10,203 bases of DNA from SVTX01 sp045612105 (GCA_045612105.1 JAZKYL010000152.1:1-10203), one strand, 5' to 3'; counted from the first letter of the stretch, positions 1-7,293 are shown. Notes: generated by a model not told the origin, from the sequence alone. Numbers and translations: made by a program.

Positions 1-1440
1 GAAGGAGTTGAGAGTCATAGTCTGAAGGTCATACTTGGAAGTATCGAACTCAGCATTTGCCTCACGCTCGTTGATAGCGTCGATGTGACCGTTGAAGATG
101 AGGAAGAAGATGGTCTCGGAAGGAGTTACGTAAGCACGGTCAGAGGTTCTGTACTCTGCAAAGTCAGCAGCCTGGAGACTGTAGCCCATAAGCTCGCCTC
201 TAAGGAACATTTCCTTTCTGATAGCGGATTCTCTAACTGCTTGGCAAATGATCCTATCGGTTTGGTACATAGCGTAGATTTCTCCGCTATAAGGATCTAA
301 GTAGTCGTGGAGACCGTCATAGTAACCGAACCAATTTTCGTTTTTCTCGAACATCATGTACTTGCCGGGCTGATACTCAACAAGCTTATAAGGACCGTAG
401 GACATAGTAGAAGCTACGTCAGAGCAATAGCTATTGATCCAAGCATCGGTACCCTCGATCCATACCTTGCCTGACTCGTAGTACTCCTCGTAAACGATCC
501 AGTTATTGGTGAGCTCTTTGGCAAGTTCGAAGCTTGTGAGAGCTTTTTCGAGAACGAGAACTATTTCGTAGGTGTCGGTTTGGTAAATACCAACGTTGGA
601 GAAGTCATAGCCGGCCTCGAAGTGCTTGCCTTCTACGAAGTAGTTGTGCATGTAGGACTCATCCTCGCCCCAATTGGGGTTACCTGTGACAACGTCAAAG
701 ATCATAGGATAGGTCTTGTCGGTAAGAGCAACAACGCCGTCCTCGTCAGCAAGTGCTGCGAGCTCCTCCCAGTAAGTGAGGGAGAAGTACTGGTCGCCGT
801 ATGCGCCTACATAGTCAGCAAGGGAGTTCTGACCGCTGAAGTAAGCAATGGGAAGAGAAATGGCGATATACATTTTATTACCGGTTTCGGGGTTATAATA
901 TATGCCATCCTCACCCTTAACGAGATCGTCAAGACCGAGCTCGTCGCTGTTAGTGAGGTAAGAAGTATTACCCTGATAGTAGTAGTTTCTCGCGTTAGCG
1001 ATTGCGAAGCTACCGTCAAAGTAGTTAGTAGCGTTATGGTTTCTAAGATCGGGATCGAGGAGCTGCATCATTGAGTAGACGTAAGTATAAGCGTCTATAC
1101 CTTCGCCGTTTTCCCAAGCTGCATTGGGGTTGAGCGCGATCTTATACGCGTAGCCCGTGGTAGCGTCAGTAGGAATGTTGAACTCGGGGAATTCTGCCTT
1201 TACCTGCTCGGTAATGTCAATAGGCATATCAGCTGCCATTTCGGGAGCTAAAACATATCCTGCGTAAGGATCCATTCCGTTGGGGGAGCAGTAGACCAGT
1301 TCATCATTATAGAAGAATCCGTAAAGGCCGGTGGTGATATACTGTAAAGGATACTTTTCATCGGTAGTCTGGTAGGTGTGCTGGTTCCAGTTTGAAGAAA
1401 GAACGTATACGGAATCCTTGTAGGTGTAGCCGTTACCTGT
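1..1440 (-). other. SBP_bac_5 (OppA/DppA-type) solute-binding domain at the C-terminus of the lipoprotein, incomplete
   Basis: From residue 1471 onward the sequence matches the layout of family 5 substrate-binding proteins: an opening Y..S...N.HTY segment, a TTGLYGFFYNDEL-type early strand, the YKIALNPNAAWENGEGIDAYTYVYSMMQLLDPDL block (given in part; the classic counterpart is KLR.GVKW.DG.P.TA.D.VYS), a lobe-II entry YGPYKLVEY, a KNENWFG motif, and a following string of strands ending in DLQTMTLNSF at the edge. About 480 residues are present; the family usually needs 500-550, so most of the domain is here. Family assignment rests on motif recognition only. Confidence 0.75.
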
Positions 1441-4400
1441 GGGGAGACCCGTGGGAAGACCTCCGGGGGTTCCTCCGGGATCCTTGCTTGTGTCAAAAAT
1501 TATATTGCGAATATAAGCGCAATCGCATCCGGAAGATACAGAGCCATCTTTTTTGTAAACAAAGGATACTGTATCGCCTGCGTAGAGTCCTACCGAATGT
1601 CTTACATAGTCTCTTTCGCCGGAGACTTCTATTATAATAGAGTTGTTTAAGTATATGCATAATCTATCAAAGCTCTCTTCGGAGGATACGGCATAATCGA
1701 AGGACAAAACTCCATCCTGATCTGCTACGTAGTCCATTCTGGCGAGAGTGTTATGCACGTTATGGTTGGTTGATACCCATACTTCATATGAAGGCTCGCC
1801 TCCAATATTGGTTTCGTATTCCTCGATGAAGGGGTAGCAGGTAGTCTCTTCTATGGGAGGTTCGGGTCCATCTTCGTTGCCATCGTCATAACCAAGTGCT
1901 TCGAAATAATTAAGAGCGTAGTTTTCCGCATCGTCATCGTTACGGAAGAAGCCCATGGAGCAAACCTCAAAGCAGAGGGAATCGGGGGTGGAAGGATCAA
2001 GGTCGAAAATGTCAAGACGTGCACCGTTGATCCTACCGCCTTCTGCCATTGTAGTACCGTCATTATTGATAACTCTGTCGCCGTATTCGTCAACAAGGTT
2101 TACCATGAAGTAGTGATATACGTCGTTGCCGATAACGAAGGCTTCGTCACAGACCCAAGCGTCTGCGGTGTGTGTGGCTGTCGGATTGGCGATATCGCCA
2201 ATCATATAGTATATTTTTGCTTCTTCCCAAGCCTCGCACTCGGTCTTGTCATCACCGCCGCAAGTACAGAGGTTCTTGGTAATTACCATATAAGTGGGGA
2301 AATCTGCGATGCTGTAGTACTTGGACGGCTTAACCTTCCAAGTACCTGCGTCGCTTGTGCCGCCTCTGCCGGTTACAGCAACATTGTAGTCGGGAGTGAT
2401 GGAGATATTAGAACCTGTAGCGGTAGTGGGAATTGTCCAAAGGTCGCTGTTTACAAGGTCTCCGTTCATAAGGATACCGGGCTCACCTTCGGGAACAAGG
2501 TCGGGATCCATAGGATCTGCGATTTCAATGCAGTAGTTCTCGGGTTCTTTGGAGGTGGTTCCAAAGGGAACTGTCGCATCAGCTGCGCAAGTACCGAACT
2601 TGGTAACGGTAGCGGACTGCTTGCCGCCTGCTTTAGTGTGGTGCATAGCAAAACCGATGTATGCCATAGAGGAAACGGAAGGATCATCGTGACCGAATGC
2701 CTCGTTAAGATATGCGTCGGCCCTGTTAAAGGTCTCACCTGCGGGAACTGCAAGAGAAGAGCCGTTGATGGTAACGCGATAACCTGTCTGAGGATCATAG
2801 GTGATCTCAAGAATGAACTTATCGTAGTTGACCCCATCCTTGGTCTCAACTAAGGGAGAATTAACGAAGGAAGAACCTGCAAGGGTCCACTGCTCCTTAA
2901 CCCACTGGATATATCTGCAGTTACCTGCCTCTACAGTGGGACGGATAAGGGTCTGGAGACCGAAACCGTACGCGGGATCGGGAGAAGGAATAGCAAACTT
3001 TTCCTGGCTCCAGACGTTAATGTTGAACCACTTATCTCCTGCGTCATAGTCAAAGTCTTCGACTACGATCTCCATATAGATACCTTGCTTCAGGTCATAT
3101 GCCTGAGTAGACTGAATGTGGGTAAAGGGAGTCTGCAACGTCCAATCGGCACTGATGGAGGTAAATCCGTCGAACTTACCTACGTTATAGCCGTAGCCTG
3201 CTACCGAGGTTCTTGCTTCGTCCGGAATGCCATAGTTATAGTCTGTAGCCATACCCCAAGTGTGCCAGTCGGTTCCAAGCGCGGGGATAGGTTGACTTTG
3301 GAATACAGAGCCGCAGTCGTTACAAACATAGGCCTTTATTCCATCTGCGGTATTGGTGGGCTCTTTAACTGTTTCTTGGACGATATTTTGGTGCTGACTA
3401 TGGGATATAACAAATCCGCACTGTGAGCACTTTCTGTTACAGTTGTCTTCTGTGTCGATAATGAAGTCGTGGTCAAGCTTGGGAATGACTCTCTGGGCTT
3501 CAATAACGTTGCCGCATATTTCACAACCAATGCCTTCTGTAAGACCTGTGTTGCTACACGTCGGGGGGACAGCCTCGAGAATCTCTTCTGTGTGCATACC
3601 AAACGCAAATACCATATGGCATACGGCACATTTTTCGTTACAATTATCATATTGATCGATATAGGTGTCGCCGCTGTGCTGTTCCCATTCAATGATAGTA
3701 TGGCAATCGGCACATTTTTCATTACAATTGTCATATTCATCGATATAGGTGTCGCCGCTGTGCTGTTCCCATTCGAGAATAATATTACAAACGGTACATC
3801 TGATATTACAGTTATCGTAGGGGTCGGGTTCAGCTGCGGGGCTGTGACCTATGGTTGCGCCTGAAACTATTTGAGTGTTGTCACATCCGCTGCAGATTCT
3901 GTAATACATTCTTTCGTCGCAGGGGAGTCTGCTGTTATTGCTCAAATCGATGAGGTCGCCGTATGTATGAACGTGATCTTCATCTTCTTTTTCGGGGAAA
4001 GGTATGGGATCAAGGACGGTTCCGTCTGTCAAAGTGATGACGAGGCGGCCCTGTTCGTCAATTTCAATCTTGGCGATGGTTGCGCCGGTGTCGCCCTTAT
4101 CACCCTTGTCGCCCTGGTCGCCCTTGTCACCCTTTTCGCCTTGGATGCCTTGTTCGCCCTGGTCGCCCTTGTCACCCTTTTCACCTTGGATGCCTTGTTC
4201 ACCCTGGTCGCCCTTATCACCCTTGTCGCCCTGGTCGCCCTTATCACCCTTTTCGCCTTGTATGCCTTGTTCGCCCTGGTCGCCCTTGTCACCCTTTTCA
4301 CCCTGGATGCCTTGTTCACCCTGGTCGCCCTTGTCACCCTTTTCACCCTGGATGCCTTGTTCGCCCTGGTCGCCCTTGTCACCCTTTTCGCCTTGGATGC

Positions 4401-5850
4401 CTTGTTCGCCCTGGTCGCCCTTGTCACCCTTTTCACCCTGGATGCCTTGAGCACCGTCGTTTATGGTGAAAATTACGTCTTCAAAGGTAGGATCAGTAAA
4501 CTTTATGGTAATTGTTGTTACACCGTCGGTTTTGGTTGCGGTGATGCTTGCAATGCCGTTTCCGGTTTCGCCTTTTTCACCTTGGATACCCTGTTCGCCC
4601 TTGTCGCCTTGGTCACCCTTGTCACCCTTGTCACCCTTGTCACCCTGGATGCCCTGAATACCCTGAATACCCTGAATACCCTGAATACCCTGAATACCCT
4701 GAATACCTTGTTCGCCGTCATTTATAGTAAATACGACGTCTTCCGCCTCAGGATCGGTGAATTTAATGGTAACTGTTGTTACACCGTCGACTTTTTCTGT
4801 GGTGATGCTTGCGATGCCGTTTCCGGTTTCGCCCTGGATACCCTGGTCGCCCTTGTCACCCTTGTCACCCTTGTCACCTTTGTTACCCTGGGCACCTTGA
4901 ACACCCTGGATACCCTGGGGACCTTGAACACCCTGGATACCCTGAACACCTTGGATACCCTGTGCGCCGTCGCTTACTGTGAATACGACGTCTTCTATCT
5001 CAGGATCGGTGAATTTAATGGTAACTGTTGTTACACCTTCGGCTTTTTCTGTGGTGATGCTTGCGATACCGTTACCTGCGGCACCGTCTATACCGTCTGA
5101 GCCGATAAGAGAGAGCAACCACTCATCAAGTGTGCCTTCAAATCCGTTTTCAACGGCAAGCTCGTAGGCAGACTTTCCGTCTTCGCCGTCAGAACCGTCG
5201 ATACCGTCGGAACCGTCTTCGCCATCTGAGCCGTCTACACCGTCGGAGCCATCTTCGCCCTTAAGAGAGAGCAGCCATTCTTCAAGAGTGCCTTCAAATC
5301 CGTTTTCAACGGCAAGCTCGTAGGCAGACTTTCCATCTTCACCGTCGGAACCGTCTGCACCGTCGGAGCCGTCCGCACCGTCGGAGCCATCTTCACCGTC
5401 TTCGCCGACGAGAGAGAGCAGCCATTCTTCAAGAGTGCCTTCGAATCCGTTTTCAACCGCAAGGTCGTATGCGGATTTACCGTCGGCACCCGTAAGAGAA
5501 TTAAGCCATTCCTCTATTGTGCCGAGATATCCGTTTGCTACTGCGAGAGCATACGCGGACATTCCGTCTTTACCTGCTAATGAGGAAACCCATTCCTCGA
5601 AGGAGCCGGTATAGCCTCGGTTAGTCAGTTCTTGGAATACAGCGTATGGGGTCTTGTATATTTCGCTGTAATTTTTGCTTTCTTCTTGTTCTGAGCCGCC
5701 CGTGTGTGGGGGATCGTTTTCATTGGTGTTTTTTTCTTGACTTTCAGCAGTTTCTGCTTTTGTTCCCACAATGTCACCTATATCACACGCTACGAAAGCG
5801 AGGACTGTGAGGCAGAGAACTAAGAAAATTGCTAAAAATTGTTTTTTCAT
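1..5850 (-). CDS. Giant mosaic surface lipoprotein: collagen-like stalk, Cys-rich repeats, beta domains and C-terminal oligopeptide-binding (SBP_bac_5) domain; partial
   Basis: Frame open for 1950 codons from ATG 5848-5850 to the left edge with no stop, so the C-terminus is missing. The start has AGGAGG (5859-5864) 8 nt upstream and a consensus promoter. Layout by residue: signal peptide ending in FVAC with lipid-anchor Cys22; polar linker 23-66; EW repeats 67-250 with G-X-D tracts; three 36-residue beta modules (259-294, 343-378, 430-465), each followed by a G-X-Y tract (295-342, 379-429, 466-591); 20 Cys between 644 and 846; unassigned beta-rich regions about 855-1330; a beta-sandwich-like region about 1335-1455; a Gly/Pro/Thr linker 1457-1473; and an SBP_bac_5-like region from about 1474 to the edge. 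SBP hallmarks are YVYSMMQLLDPDL near 1580 and YGPYKLVEYQPGKYMMFEKN near 1818-1837. The order implies a lipid-anchored, probably trimeric stalk presenting adhesin-like and ligand-binding domains. The SBP family normally delivers peptides or sugars to ABC permeases; whether this one does is unknown. Confidence 0.9.
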   Translation of the reverse strand, partial: MKKQFLAIFLVLCLTVLAFVACDIGDIVGTKAETAESQEKNTNENDPPHTGGSEQEESKNYSEIYKTPYAVFQELTNRGYTGSFEEWVSSLAGKDGMSAYALAVANGYLGTIEEWLNSLTGADGKSAYDLAVENGFEGTLEEWLLSLVGEDGEDGSDGADGSDGADGSDGEDGKSAYELAVENGFEGTLEEWLLSLKGEDGSDGVDGSDGEDGSDGIDGSDGEDGKSAYELAVENGFEGTLDEWLLSLIGSDGIDGAAGNGIASITTEKAEGVTTVTIKFTDPEIEDVVFTVSDGAQGIQGVQGIQGVQGPQGIQGVQGAQGNKGDKGDKGDKGDQGIQGETGNGIASITTEKVDGVTTVTIKFTDPEAEDVVFTINDGEQGIQGIQGIQGIQGIQGIQGIQGDKGDKGDKGDQGDKGEQGIQGEKGETGNGIASITATKTDGVTTITIKFTDPTFEDVIFTINDGAQGIQGEKGDKGDQGEQGIQGEKGDKGDQGEQGIQGEKGDKGDQGEQGIQGEKGDKGDQGEQGIQGEKGDKGDQGDKGDKGDQGEQGIQGEKGDKGDQGEQGIQGEKGDKGDQGDKGDKGDTGATIAKIEIDEQGRLVITLTDGTVLDPIPFPEKEDEDHVHTYGDLIDLSNNSRLPCDERMYYRICSGCDNTQIVSGATIGHSPAAEPDPYDNCNIRCTVCNIILEWEQHSGDTYIDEYDNCNEKCADCHTIIEWEQHSGDTYIDQYDNCNEKCAVCHMVFAFGMHTEEILEAVPPTCSNTGLTEGIGCEICGNVIEAQRVIPKLDHDFIIDTEDNCNRKCSQCGFVISHSQHQNIVQETVKEPTNTADGIKAYVCNDCGSVFQSQPIPALGTDWHTWGMATDYNYGIPDEARTSVAGYGYNVGKFDGFTSISADWTLQTPFTHIQSTQAYDLKQGIYMEIVVEDFDYDAGDKWFNINVWSQEKFAIPSPDPAYGFGLQTLIRPTVEAGNCRYIQWVKEQWTLAGSSFVNSPLVETKDGVNYDKFILEITYDPQTGYRVTINGSSLAVPAGETFNRADAYLNEAFGHDDPSVSSMAYIGFAMHHTKAGGKQSATVTKFGTCAADATVPFGTTSKEPENYCIEIADPMDPDLVPEGEPGILMNGDLVNSDLWTIPTTATGSNISITPDYNVAVTGRGGTSDAGTWKVKPSKYYSIADFPTYMVITKNLCTCGGDDKTECEAWEEAKIYYMIGDIANPTATHTADAWVCDEAFVIGNDVYHYFMVNLVDEYGDRVINNDGTTMAEGGRINGARLDIFDLDPSTPDSLCFEVCSMGFFRNDDDAENYALNYFEALGYDDGNEDGPEPPIEETTCYPFIEEYETNIGGEPSYEVWVSTNHNVHNTLARMDYVADQDGVLSFDYAVSSEESFDRLCIYLNNSIIIEVSGERDYVRHSVGLYAGDTVSFVYKKDGSVSSGCDCAYIRNIIFDTSKDPGGTPGGLPTGLPTGNGYTYKDSVYVLSSNWNQHTYQTTDEKYPLQYITTGLYGFFYNDELVYCSPNGMDPYAGYVLAPEMAADMPIDITEQVKAEFPEFNIPTDATTGYAYKIALNPNAAWENGEGIDAYTYVYSMMQLLDPDLRNHNATNYFDGSFAIANARNYYYQGNTSYLTNSDELGLDDLVKGEDGIYYNPETGNKMYIAISLPIAYFSGQNSLADYVGAYGDQYFSLTYWEELAALADEDGVVALTDKTYPMIFDVVTGNPNWGEDESYMHNYFVEGKHFEAGYDFSNVGIYQTDTYEIVLVLEKALTSFELAKELTNNWIVYEEYYESGKVWIEGTDAWINSYCSDVASTMSYGPYKLVEYQPGKYMMFEKNENWFGYYDGLHDYLDPYSGEIYAMYQTDRIICQAVRESAIRKEMFLRGELMGYSLQAADFAEYRTSDRAYVTPSETIFFLIFNGHIDAINEREANAEFDTSKYDLQTMTLNSF
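3313..3921 (-). repeat. Cys-rich repeat region with 84-nt tandem units
   Basis: Residues 644-846 contain 20 cysteines. Three units with core YDNCNxxCxxC follow at an exact 28-residue period (first Cys at 681, 709 and 737), two sharing the tail EWEQHSGDTYID. A fourth, separated unit (DNCNRKCSQCG, Cys804-811) and CxxC pairs at 653/656, 776/779 and 843/846 complete the set. The CxxC-plus-His pattern suggests zinc-ribbon-like or disulphide-linked small domains. Comparable Cys/His linkers are common in large surface proteins of gut Clostridia. No catalytic function is implied. Confidence 0.85.
4078..4968 (-). repeat. Collagen-like G-X-Y tracts (16, 17 and 42 triplets) alternating with beta modules
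   Basis: Three uninterrupted Gly-X-Y runs occupy residues 295-342, 379-429 and 466-591. The first is rich in GIQ/GVQ, the second contains seven consecutive GIQ triplets followed by GDK and GEQ, and the third is built on the 15-residue unit GIQGEKGDKGDQGEQ, with GIQ at residues 469, 484, 499, 514, 529, 553 and 568. Proline is almost absent (only P311). KGD and KGE sequences, which stabilise bacterial collagens by Lys-Asp/Glu pairing, are abundant. Near-identical 9-nt and 45-nt DNA units underlie the repeats. Confidence 0.95.
5101..5652 (-). repeat. Protein-level repeat array (SAYxLAVxNGFxGTxEEWLxSL), five copies with G-X-D spacers
   Basis: Five copies of a module with core SAYELAVENGFEGT followed by EEWLLSL. 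The invariant Trp lies at residues 87, 115, 143, 192 and 244. The first three copies are 28 residues apart; the later two are pushed apart by 21-24 extra residues of pure G-X-D triplets (GSD, GAD, GED, GVD, GID). The first copy is degenerate. Similar modules occur in collagen-like proteins and phage tail fibres of Firmicutes. Two downstream copies are almost identical in DNA, suggesting recent duplication. Confidence 0.85.
5785..5850 (-). other. Lipoprotein signal peptide with lipobox
   Basis: The first 22 codons give a Lys-Lys N-region, a hydrophobic core of about 16 residues (FLAIFLVLCLTVLAF) and then V-A-C at 20-22. Cys22 is the expected diacylglyceryl acceptor for Lgt, with LspA cleavage just before it. 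Phe at the -3 position is less usual than Leu but is tolerated. The following residues (DIGD, then a Glu/Asn/Lys/Ser-rich stretch) look like a normal lipoprotein tether. Confidence 0.85.
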
Positions 5851-5923
5851 TTCTTTTTCCTCCTTAAAATGAAATACAATATGTCTTGCCAAAATTTGTT
5901 ATACATCTTATATAACATTATTA

Positions 5924-5952
5924 ATTATATCACTAATATGTATACTTGTCAA
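5924..5952 (-). promoter_or_regulatory. Consensus sigma-A promoter for the lipoprotein gene
   Basis: Reading the minus strand, TTGACA (5947-5952) is followed by a 17-nt spacer and TATAAT (5924-5929), with TGA directly before the -10 (extended -10). Both boxes match the consensus perfectly, so strong expression is expected unless repressed. The predicted 5' leader is about 65 nt, ending in AGGAGG at 5859-5864. Confidence 0.85.
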
Positions 5953-5998
5953 TACATTTGCGGGTGTTTGTATATATTCGTATATATTCCCGAAAACT

Positions 5999-6029
5999 AA
6001 AAAGCATCGAACTGAATTCGATGCTTTTT
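5999..6029 (-). terminator. Intrinsic terminator of the GH88 gene
   Basis: A perfect 13-bp stem (5999-6011 with 6017-6029) encloses a 5-nt loop. It begins 15 nt beyond the GH88 stop codon on the minus strand, and the descending arm ends in TTTTT then AGTTTT. It lies upstream of the lipoprotein promoter, so the two genes should be separate transcription units. Confidence 0.85.
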
Positions 6030-6043
6030 GGGTTTAATTTTAG

Positions 6044-7234
6044 TTACCAATAGAGCTTCCACTCGGGGTCGAGCATTCTATGGAGCGCTTCCATAAAGAA
6101 ATAGCAGCCCCAGATGTTCATTTCGTCGACACCCAGCTTTGCGGGTTTAGAGTAGGTTGCGTGGAAGAGAAGTCCGTTAGCCTTTTCGTCGTCCTTGGTA
6201 AGATAGCCGTCGATGAGGGAGTTCATCATACGGTTGCAGGCATTGACATATATTTCACGGAGGGGGTCGTCCTTATCCATATGCTTGATACCTTCAAGAA
6301 TTCCGCACAGGGCGATAGCCGCCGCGCTGGAGTCCTTTGGCTCGCCGTCGCCGTCGTTGTACATAAGATCCCAGTAGGGAATATAGTCCTCGGGGAGGTG
6401 GTTGAGGAAATAGTTGCTTGTCGCTTTGAAGGTCTGAAGGGCTTTTTCGTCTTTTTTGTAGATATATGTCAGCATAGGACCGTAGATTCCCCAGGTCTGT
6501 CCTCTTGCCCACGCGCTGTCGTCGCTGGCGCCCTGGGCGGTGACACCCTTCTTGGGAAGTCCTGTTTCGACGTCGAAATAGTAGGTGTGGAAGGTGCTTG
6601 CGTCCTCACGGCAGCAGACCTCGATGGTGGTCTTGAAGTGTTGATATGCGATCTCATCGAATCTCTTGTCACCGGTGATCTCGGCTGCCCAGTAGAGCAG
6701 GGGGATATTGAGCAGACAGTCTACGATAAGACGGTATGCCGCGGGATCGTCGACTCTGCCCCAAGCTTGGATAAACTTGCCCTTATCGTGGTAACGTGTG
6801 CAGAGGTGCTCTGCCGCCTTTATAGCCGCTTCTTTTGCTTGCTCGTTTCCTGCAAGCTTATATGCCGCGACGCAGGAGGGAATGAAAACGAAGCCCATAT
6901 CGTGGTGGTTTACGCCTATCTTTTCGTCGATGCGCTTATAGTAGGATGGGATCTGAGCCAGGGCGCGCTCTTTGTATTTTTCGTTGCCGCTGAGCTCATA
7001 TGCGTGCCAGAGGATGCCGGAATAAAATCCTGTGCCCCAGCCACCGACGTTTCCGACTTTGCCGTAACGCAGATTGGTACTGTTTTCGGCGGGGAATTCG
7101 GTAGGACCGAAATATTGCATCATATAATCGACTTTTTTGAGCGTTTCCGCGAGGGCATATTCAAGCTTTTCGCGGGAAAGGTCGAAATTTTCAAATCTTT
7201 CGGGATTTTGTATTTTAGGGATGTTTGGGATCAT
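6044..7234 (-). CDS. Unsaturated glucuronyl hydrolase, glycoside hydrolase family 88
   Basis: A 396-residue protein, close to the usual length for GH88. The family hydrolyses the delta-4,5-unsaturated uronic acid from oligosaccharides released by polysaccharide lyases (glycosaminoglycans or similar acidic glycans), by hydration of the double bond. Visible motifs: WGTGFYSGILWHAYEL (66-81), HHDMGF with Asp112, RLIVDCLLNIPLLYWA with Asp172, QGASDDSAWARGQTWGIYG (234-252) and DSSAAAIALCG from 301. Asp112 and Asp172 fit the two catalytic aspartates known in Bacillus GL1 UGL (Asp88 and Asp149). There is no signal peptide, so it should act in the cytoplasm on imported disaccharides. The start has GGAGG (7243-7247) 8 nt upstream. 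It stands alone, with its own promoter and terminator. GH105 is a related alternative, but the HHD and SDDSAWARGQ motifs favour GH88. The exact substrate cannot be read from sequence. Confidence 0.92.
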   Translation of the reverse strand: MIPNIPKIQNPERFENFDLSREKLEYALAETLKKVDYMMQYFGPTEFPAENSTNLRYGKVGNVGGWGTGFYSGILWHAYELSGNEKYKERALAQIPSYYKRIDEKIGVNHHDMGFVFIPSCVAAYKLAGNEQAKEAAIKAAEHLCTRYHDKGKFIQAWGRVDDPAAYRLIVDCLLNIPLLYWAAEITGDKRFDEIAYQHFKTTIEVCCREDASTFHTYYFDVETGLPKKGVTAQGASDDSAWARGQTWGIYGPMLTYIYKKDEKALQTFKATSNYFLNHLPEDYIPYWDLMYNDGDGEPKDSSAAAIALCGILEGIKHMDKDDPLREIYVNACNRMMNSLIDGYLTKDDEKANGLLFHATYSKPAKLGVDEMNIWGCYFFMEALHRMLDPEWKLYW

Positions 7235-7264
7235 TTTTTTGTCCTCCGTATCAGTGTTGATTTA

Positions 7265-7293
7265 ATTATATCACTATTTTTGCGTTAAAACAA
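7265..7293 (-). promoter_or_regulatory. Promoter of the GH88 gene
   Basis: On the minus strand TTGTTT (7288-7293), a 17-nt spacer and TATAAT (7265-7270), with TGA before the -10 (extended -10). The -10 is perfect and the -35 is partial. The predicted leader is about 25 nt, ending with GGAGG. Fifteen bases around the -10 (7262-7276) are identical to the lipoprotein promoter (5921-5935). Confidence 0.7.

Noticed and set aside
3313..3819. CxxxCxxC motifs matching the radical SAM cluster signature
   Set aside because: The motif recurs four times at fixed spacing in an exported lipoprotein without any barrel domain, so it is a structural Cys repeat.
4080..4450. Regular repeats that resemble a CRISPR array
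   Set aside because: Units are 45 nt, in frame and translate to Gly-X-Y; there are no unique spacers and no cas genes.
3871..5100. A 409-residue plus-strand open frame rich in Ala, Leu, Val and Thr opposite the collagen tracts
   Set aside because: It is the exact antisense shadow of G-X-Y codons; it has no ribosome site and no promoter, and its low-complexity sequence follows from the repeats.
6080..7288. A 402-residue plus-strand open frame fully antisense to the GH88 gene
   Set aside because: GH88 motifs on the other strand are complete and well supported by start, promoter and terminator; the antisense product has no recognisable motif or SD site.
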